NCBI GenBank assembly: GCA_009746045.1 | Contig: RPFO01000015.1 | Span: 1,202,529-1,264,528 of the forward strand | Direction: 5' to 3' | DNA length: 62,000 bases | Source: Mesostigma viride | Taxonomy: Eukaryota > Streptophyta > Mesostigmatophyceae > Mesostigmatales > Mesostigmataceae | Shown here: one piece after another, positions 32,749-62,000 of the stretch | Layout: every line of letters begins with the position of its first letter | Position numbering within the stretch: position 1 is the first letter of the stretch | Position numbers and translations under genes: made by a program | Notes under the pieces: model-generated | Databases searched by the model: none | Seen by the model: only the letters and a program-made list of their open reading frames with translations | What the model was told of the DNA's origin: nothing

Positions 32749-33749
32749 ATATTCATTGAGAATGATAAGTTACGGAAGTGAGAGAGGCATGCAACATAAG
32801 GAAAACCCGGAGAAGAAGAAGAACCTTGAAGAAATTAATAGGAATCTGACACGGACATCCAAGGATCACGCCAGCTGCACAAGGTACAACTAACTACATC
32901 ACAAAACTACAACACGCAGCAACAGCGCTGCCGGCCCACCATGCAGGCCTGGGAGGGATCTAGACCACGGAGACATCAATGAGCAGGTGGCAACCCTGCC
33001 CGTCGTAGTCAAGCACGGTAATGTCGGGGCGGTGGTTGGGTGAGTAGAGGGCGGCCCCATCCGCGTCCTCGCACTTGATGGTGGAGTGGGGAAAGGCCGA
33101 CCGAACCATGGCACACACCACCCGGAGGAGAGCGGTATGGAGATAGAGGAACCAGCTCTGGTTCTGCTGGCCACCCATGCACGCGATGTAGTGCGTCCCA
33201 GTAGTATCGAGAGCAAGCCTGCAGCTGCCGCAGGACGCACCCGCTGTGATGAGAGGTTGCGGGGCAAACAGCTGGTGACGGAGAGCGATGGCATAAAGGG
33301 CCGGAACCAGCGTGAACAGAGGACTCATGGGGAGGGCGCGCAGGAATGCGGACCCCACGCTCGATCCCCTCAAGGGAAACAGAGTGAAGCCAAGCCTTCG
33401 GGACCCTGATCGTTCAAGCTCGCATGCAGACCCATCCAGTCGGCACAGTGTAGTATACCCGCGTACTGGTCTTTTGTTGTTTTTCATGAACGCAGGCAGG
33501 GAAGAGACTATAGGACTGACGACAGTAGACACGCTGGGCGTGCCCCGGGGCAGGCGACGGTGGACGGCCTGGGCGGGGCGGACAAGGTTGCAGGCCTGCT
33601 GGATCCCGAGGTAAGAATCCTGCACAACCTGCACAAAGGGGAAGGGGAATGGGGTGACCAAGTCGGGAATGGCGCTGACGGCGCTGGGGACCAACCGCTC
33701 TCATGGACAGTGGCCGGATCAGCCCTATGTTCGACCCGTAGTTCGGCAC
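32749..33749 (-). mobile_element. inverted, 5'-truncated LINE copy (copy 3) with internal deletion
   Basis: Read on the minus strand, this segment repeats the 3' part of copy 2 from SAVSAIPDLVTP through CGSCRLALDTTGTHYIAC to HRPDITVLDYDG and HLLIDVSVV. About 330 bp between the endonuclease site and the 3' untranslated part are missing. The two copies mirror each other around 32748/32749. Confidence 0.85.
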
Positions 33750-35245
33750 ACTACAATGAACTTCAGGCCATAACTTAGTGACGGGTGAATTTGGGCCACA
33801 CGAGTGGATCAGCCAGCCGGTGCCGACCTAGTGGCACTGCTTGGCATAAAGGCAGCGAGGATGGAGGTCGGATGACAGGTTCGGACGTTGTCAATCACTC
33901 GACGTAACCTCAACGTATTCTAAATGAATCAATGAATCCTTGTCTGTCATAACCCTTTGTGTATGAACACATGCGAAGAAGAACTCAAGAAGGTAAATTA
34001 TAATGCCCCAGGGCCTACGCTGTGATAACAGCAAGTAGCCCATAGCATAGCGATTCCCTACCCATCTCAGGCAGGCATTAACCCTGGGACGATAGTCCCG
34101 TATATAGAAACGATCTTTCCCAACGTGTCTGGCCGATAGGCTAGGCACGTTACACTGGAATCGGAGGTCTGTTTTTCTAGTTGCATTTCGTGCCTGAGTA
34201 GTTAGGTTCATGAATTATTGTGCAGGCATTCCGGCAATGATCGGAAATGCCCCAATTTGACTAACGAATATTGCAGTAGTGAAGTCGACGATAGTCGAAA
34301 TAGATTAGCTAGATCCGGCGATGGTCAGCTAGCCTACGGTTTGTTATACTCCGTTCTGCTCGGTTGCACCCAACTGCGCACCACCCACTGGGCAGGTCAT
34401 CACGGAGATGCACGTGAATAAGCAAGCGGCCCTCCTGCTGGCGAGAGGACGGGTGGACACGAAATCGCGAGGTAGCTGGCCGGCAAAGTTGCTCTGACGA
34501 AAGTCGGGGCTGTCAACATTCCTGCATCATTGTTTTCCTTTTATTCCGTGTATATATGCATTATGGAGCGGCAATATAGTGCAGTTCCTAACGGCCCACG
34601 ATAGTGGTGCCCGTGACGGAAATTTCATTGTTTTCTACACTAGTTCCTTGCATTGCGGGATTAGTAATTGTATTCCTGCTGCGCATATCTTTTCTTTTTT
34701 TTCAGTGTCCTGGGCCGACCGCTCAGTCCCAGGTGAGAATCTGACCGATAGGTTGGAGGGACACCTTTATTTGTACAAACCGATTGGTTTGAGTCGCATA
34801 AAAACAGTTTTTATATTGTGTTCCAAACCGTGTCGTGGCGTGTTGCATTGTCTCTCCTTCCTTTCCTGTCTTAAGCCGATGGGCTCACAATAATGGTTGT
34901 CATGTCATAATGTCACGTCCGTGATCATTTACATCCGTGCACTCAAGAAGTTACGCAGTTGCCGTAATCGGAATCGTTACCGACGTTTGGTTGGTTCCGA
35001 TTCAGTAGGCCGCAGGCTTTGTTCCTTGGGCCGGTGTGGAGCGCCGCGCCGGAAAGGCCTGAATTTCTAGAGTGACAGTCTTAGGTGACCTGACTTAGGT
35101 TCAGGCGCAAGACTTTGGCCGGGCGCAACGCCTTGGTGGCTTGCGCAATATTCCGGTGCGTGACATTTGGCAGTTACGAATCTTTTGTATTGTCCAGACG
35201 GAATGATGTTCAGTCCATCTGACAAAGCTAGATACGCAGATCGTA
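33750..35245. other. intergenic stretch, no recognised gene
   Basis: Only short open frames without recognisable domains are present. No tRNA or clear repeat boundary was seen. Confidence 0.5.
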
Positions 35246-35904
35246 GTGTGCGGCGTGCTGGCTCGCACGTGGCTGTCGAACAGACTTGCTAAGCATTTTG
35301 CTGGCAGTCTAACTGCAGGTCAGGCGGCTTGCTGGCAAATGCAACAGCGCATGGATGCCGCCTACCCGCACACCCCGTCTTCCCTGATGGGGGAGACACA
35401 AAATGGCCAAGCTGTCCGCTCGGATGGTGTTCCCAACACTAGGGTGCAGACCGAACGTATCCCACGACCGGACGGTAGCCTGAATCGCCCGCAACAGTAT
35501 GGCCAAGCCGCCCGCTCGGACGGTGTTCCCAATCCCCTGACAACACCCGGTAGGGAAGACGGCGTGTTAGGCGTGGTAGGCATCTCACAGGGTTCCGTAC
35601 TAGGCCGGCTAGCACGGGCCGTGGCCGGGGAGCACATGTCGGAACCCCGCCCAGTTTTGGACGAGAGTCGCAGAACGGCACCCTAGGCGCAGGCCGAGCC
35701 ACGTCACGACCTCCTCGACCCTCGTGGGGCGGAAACGAGAACCGTAGGGATAGCTCAAGGAGCGTCTCCTTCGCCAACGCCCGAAGGGTGACCGGACAGT
35801 GGAGTACCTCCTCCTCTGAAGATGAAGAGCCACTAGAGGCAGATATAGTGGAGGAGGAGGGGCTAGAGCATGCGCTCAGACAGTGCCGTCGACAGTCTAC
35901 ATGA
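35246..35904 (+). pseudogene. possible N-terminal part of a gag-like gene
   Basis: A 146-aa frame (35246-35686) contains two imperfect repeats of GQAVRSDGVPN, and another frame continues with GGNENRRDSSRSVSFANARR to STSSSEDEEPLEADIVEEE before a stop near 35904. The style and location, directly upstream of the gag-like ORF, suggest a disordered N-terminal region broken by an indel and a stop. This is weak evidence. Confidence 0.35.
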
Positions 35905-35910
35905 TCCAAC

Positions 35911-36774
35911 ATGAGTAGGCGAGTCAAGGACACGGATGTGAACCTGAACTTCAGCACCATCACGGCAGATGATCCGGGCTATGATCACCCACTCTACCCC
36001 CAGGCGCGACAGCAGACAGGCAGCTCCATGGCAGGACACAGGTCCAAGCATACTCTCCTGCCACCCACGTTTGGGTGGCCTGAGCCCCGGGAGTTCAGCG
36101 GCCCCAGGCGGCAAAAACTTTTCAAGGCGCCGCCCATGCCCGACTTCAAGCACATCCCCAAGCTAAACAAGAGCATGAAGCCGCGAGACATCCAGAAGTG
36201 GGCTAGGTTGGTGAAGAAGGCCATCAAATTCTGCATGGCCGAACTACCACAACTGGGACCTGTCCACCGAGGACTTGATCGACTTGATCATCACCCAGGC
36301 CATGGACATCTCAGTTACGCGGCTGCTTCACGCGACAGCATTGCGTCACAGTCCTACCCCAAGGACATCAATGAGTTGATGGATCGCATCCAGCAGAAGC
36401 TCCTCCCACCAGACGCCGAGTTCCAGGAACGCACCTTTGGCGCATTCCGACAGGGTGACATGCCTTACCGCGAGTTTGAGGTGGAATTTGACGAGATGGC
36501 GAATCGCCTATTGGATGTGTCGGGCCACGAGTACAAGATCCGCCTCATGGAGGCCATCCACCCTGATCTGCCGGTGGAGGCTAGGAAGAAGTTCGCAGAC
36601 ACCCTGTGGCATCTGTGGGACATGTCCAAGGTCAAAGCATATCTCCTCACTACAGCCGACGACCACATGGCTAGTAGGACTGCACGCTCAACGCGGCGCG
36701 GTACTGACGCGTCGAATCCTGCAGACGAAGGCGACCACGCAGAGGAATCCCCAGCTGAGGAGGAGCAAGATTAG
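35911..36774 (+). CDS. retrotransposon gag-like protein, 287 aa
   Basis: The intact ORF begins MSRRVKDTDVNLNFS. From about residue 150 it carries a gag-type capsid pattern: DINELMDRIQQKLLPPD, GAFRQGDMPYREFEVEFD, RLLDVSGHEYKIRLMEAIHP and FADTLWHLWDMSKVKAYL. It ends in an acidic tail. No zinc knuckle, protease or RT follows; three bases after the stop the sequence becomes a piece of the TTAA transposon. It may be a truncated element or a stand-alone gag gene. Confidence 0.6.
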   Translation: MSRRVKDTDVNLNFSTITADDPGYDHPLYPQARQQTGSSMAGHRSKHTLLPPTFGWPEPREFSGPRRQKLFKAPPMPDFKHIPKLNKSMKPRDIQKWARLVKKAIKFCMAELPQLGPVHRGLDRLDHHPGHGHLSYAAASRDSIASQSYPKDINELMDRIQQKLLPPDAEFQERTFGAFRQGDMPYREFEVEFDEMANRLLDVSGHEYKIRLMEAIHPDLPVEARKKFADTLWHLWDMSKVKAYLLTTADDHMASRTARSTRRGTDASNPADEGDHAEESPAEEEQD

Positions 36775-36776
36775 GA

Positions 36777-37326
36777 AGAGTCCGGGCGTTCGGAATGAAT
36801 ATACATGTGCTAAGAAGTCGAAACACCATGGAAATACCAAGCATGGTGCCGCAGCAGACCCGGGTCCTGCCGTAATAATATGTATGCCGGTTTCCAGGGC
36901 TTCCGCATGAAAGTTGGGTGAGAAACTGGAAAAAACTACGTTTCCTTTGCCCCAGTACCTCAACAAACTCGTAGAAACCTAATTATCAACCTTTGAACGC
37001 GTCATCATCATCGTGCCACCCAACAGCCACTGAAATTCGCGCGAAAACTGGCGAGATCTACCTGCCGCCATCGCCGTCGTCTTCACCTTCGTCCCGCGAA
37101 AATGCCTGATTTCAGTGGTACATATTTGTTTGCAGCTGTCACAAAAAAAATACCAAAAATACCAGGATTTTTTCTTGAATTCTATGTGATGTTTCTGACC
37201 TGTGTTGAAAGTTTCAGACCAAAAATCGCACGTTTAATATGCTTGCCACGTGTCAGATTACAACGCGATACATAGCGTTCTAACCCTACAACGCGATGGA
37301 TCGCGTTGTAAAAAAACACGGGTTAA
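36777..37326 (-). mobile_element. truncated copy of the TTAA transposon, one end only
   Basis: In inverted orientation this segment matches 12470-13017, from TTAACCCGTGTTTTTTTACA through both ACAACGCGAT-type palindromes to GAACGCCCGGACTCT. The terminal TTAA is at 37323-37326. The homology stops abruptly at 36777, right after the gag-like ORF. The outer end lies only about 100 bp from the last DAW1 exon. Confidence 0.75.
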
Positions 37327-37427
37327 GGGGATGCGTACCATCTAGCCCACAGTGCTATTGCCCAGCCGTCTGACGTTTAGAATCGTGGACAAGAAGCGAA
37401 TGTTCCATATTTCTCATGATATAGCCA

Positions 37428-61192
<23,765 letters not shown>

Positions 61193-62000
61193 CTGGCGGG
61201 AAAGACATGCAAAGAAGCTCAAAGAATGGGTGAGAAGAAAAAGACATCAGGAAATAGAACAAGGAGAAGAAGTGCATCTGAACAACGCAGTGCATCTGTG
61301 GGAGAAAGAGTTGCGGCCATAGCTCGTATAACCAGATGACATGAGGCACATTGTCCAAGAAAATAACACATACAATCCTAAAAAAGCTAGCCAAGCCAAC
61401 TGCATTTTCTCCTTTGCCTCAATAAATTGCCCTATACCTACCATGGCACGAAGGACTGGAGTGCCAGCAAGTGCACCGAGGACAGCACTGCAATTCAGAG
61501 TAGGCATGGTGCAGGATCCCTTTCAAATAAATGGTAAACCAGACATACACAAACCAAGCCCCAGCCAGTCGGGGAAAAAATAGCTTTGTATTTCCAATTT
61601 CAAAATTTCGCGCAAAGCTAGGCGAAAGGAAGGTTGCAGGTCTGCGAACCAGCGGAAAGGAGACCAATAAGGGCGTGGGATGCGACGCGGCGCTCTGTCC
61701 AGCTGGCGTTGGATGTTTCTAGACTGGTTGTGCATTGGACGAAATTGCCGGTCAGGGAAGCGGTTTTGGCATCTCACGTCACATGGAAAAAGGGCGCGAG
61801 GACGCACCGCTGCGCGTCGTTGGGTATATCGAGCGCCAGCTGGCGTAGGACATTCCGGTTGACGATTCTAAAATGTTCATTCGAAAACATTATACGGCCA
61901 TGCCGCGAAAAAGGCCGTAACAGCGGTGGCAACTCGCAAGTTGGCGATTTTGTGGCACGGTAAGGAAATGGCGGAAATGGAAATGCTTGCCTCGCAGAAC
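61193..62000. other. right edge, upstream intron of DAW1
   Basis: The acceptor at 61193-61194 shows the gene continues upstream, but no earlier WD40 exon (a GHRNV-type end) can be read here. The short frames present lack recognisable domains. The previous exon is probably beyond the window. Confidence 0.5.

Noticed and set aside
61247-61807. Possible upstream DAW1 exon or separate gene on the minus strand
   Set aside because: The translations do not resemble WD40 blades or the DAW1 N-terminus, and no consistent splice donor was found.

Overview
This is eukaryotic nuclear DNA, most likely from a flagellated green alga. The evidence is two spliced, intact-looking host genes with GT-AG introns. 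One encodes myo-inositol-3-phosphate synthase (INO1). The other encodes a WD40 protein of the DAW1/ODA16 family, a cargo adaptor for ciliary outer-dynein arms, and its protein sequence is of green-algal type. A prasinophyte such as Cymbomonas or Pyramimonas would fit, but that is a guess. There are no bacterial operons, rRNA genes or CRISPR arrays. Most of the window is transposable-element DNA.

Layout. (1) 1-8498: a nearly complete LTR retrotransposon on the minus strand, with Copia-type reverse transcriptase and RNase H. Its LTRs end in short inverted repeats. It interrupts an ORF at 8499-8742, and its apparent domain order (gag-INT-PR-RT-RH) is unusual. (2) 8743-15950: a 5'-truncated LINE with a restriction-like endonuclease (10290-12432), a TTAA-flanked DNA transposon (12470-14582) carrying another LINE tail, and a fold-back repeat. 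(3) 15952-20541: INO1, minus strand, four exons. Its last intron is largely a minisatellite made of about 33 copies of its own 5' splice site. (4) 20542-28710: two-ended intergenic sequence with a SINE, then a broken, intron-containing gene of unknown function with a long (GGA)n tract. (5) 28960-33750: a second endonuclease-type LINE joined tail-to-tail with an inverted, shortened copy. (6) 33750-37326: an isolated gag-like ORF and a truncated piece of the TTAA transposon. (7) 37428-61192 and beyond: DAW1, minus strand. Its last exon lies 14.7 kb from the previous one. That intron holds a LINE and two head-to-head tyrosine-recombinase (PAT/Ngaro-like) retrotransposons with split direct repeats, one of them carrying a SINE.

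INO1 makes the precursor of all inositol lipids and phosphates. DAW1 is expected to help load outer dynein arms onto intraflagellar transport. They are unrelated neighbours. Both read through without frameshifts, whereas almost every element ORF carries indels, so those frameshifts are probably real decay and not sequencing error. DAW1 runs off the right edge and its N-terminal exons are not visible. The most striking features are the splice-donor minisatellite in INO1, the element-filled DAW1 intron with exclusively phase-0 exons, the palindromic LINE pair, a conserved NPGP motif between RNase H and tyrosine recombinase, and a hairpin-plus-AT-repeat tail seen at three retroposon ends.
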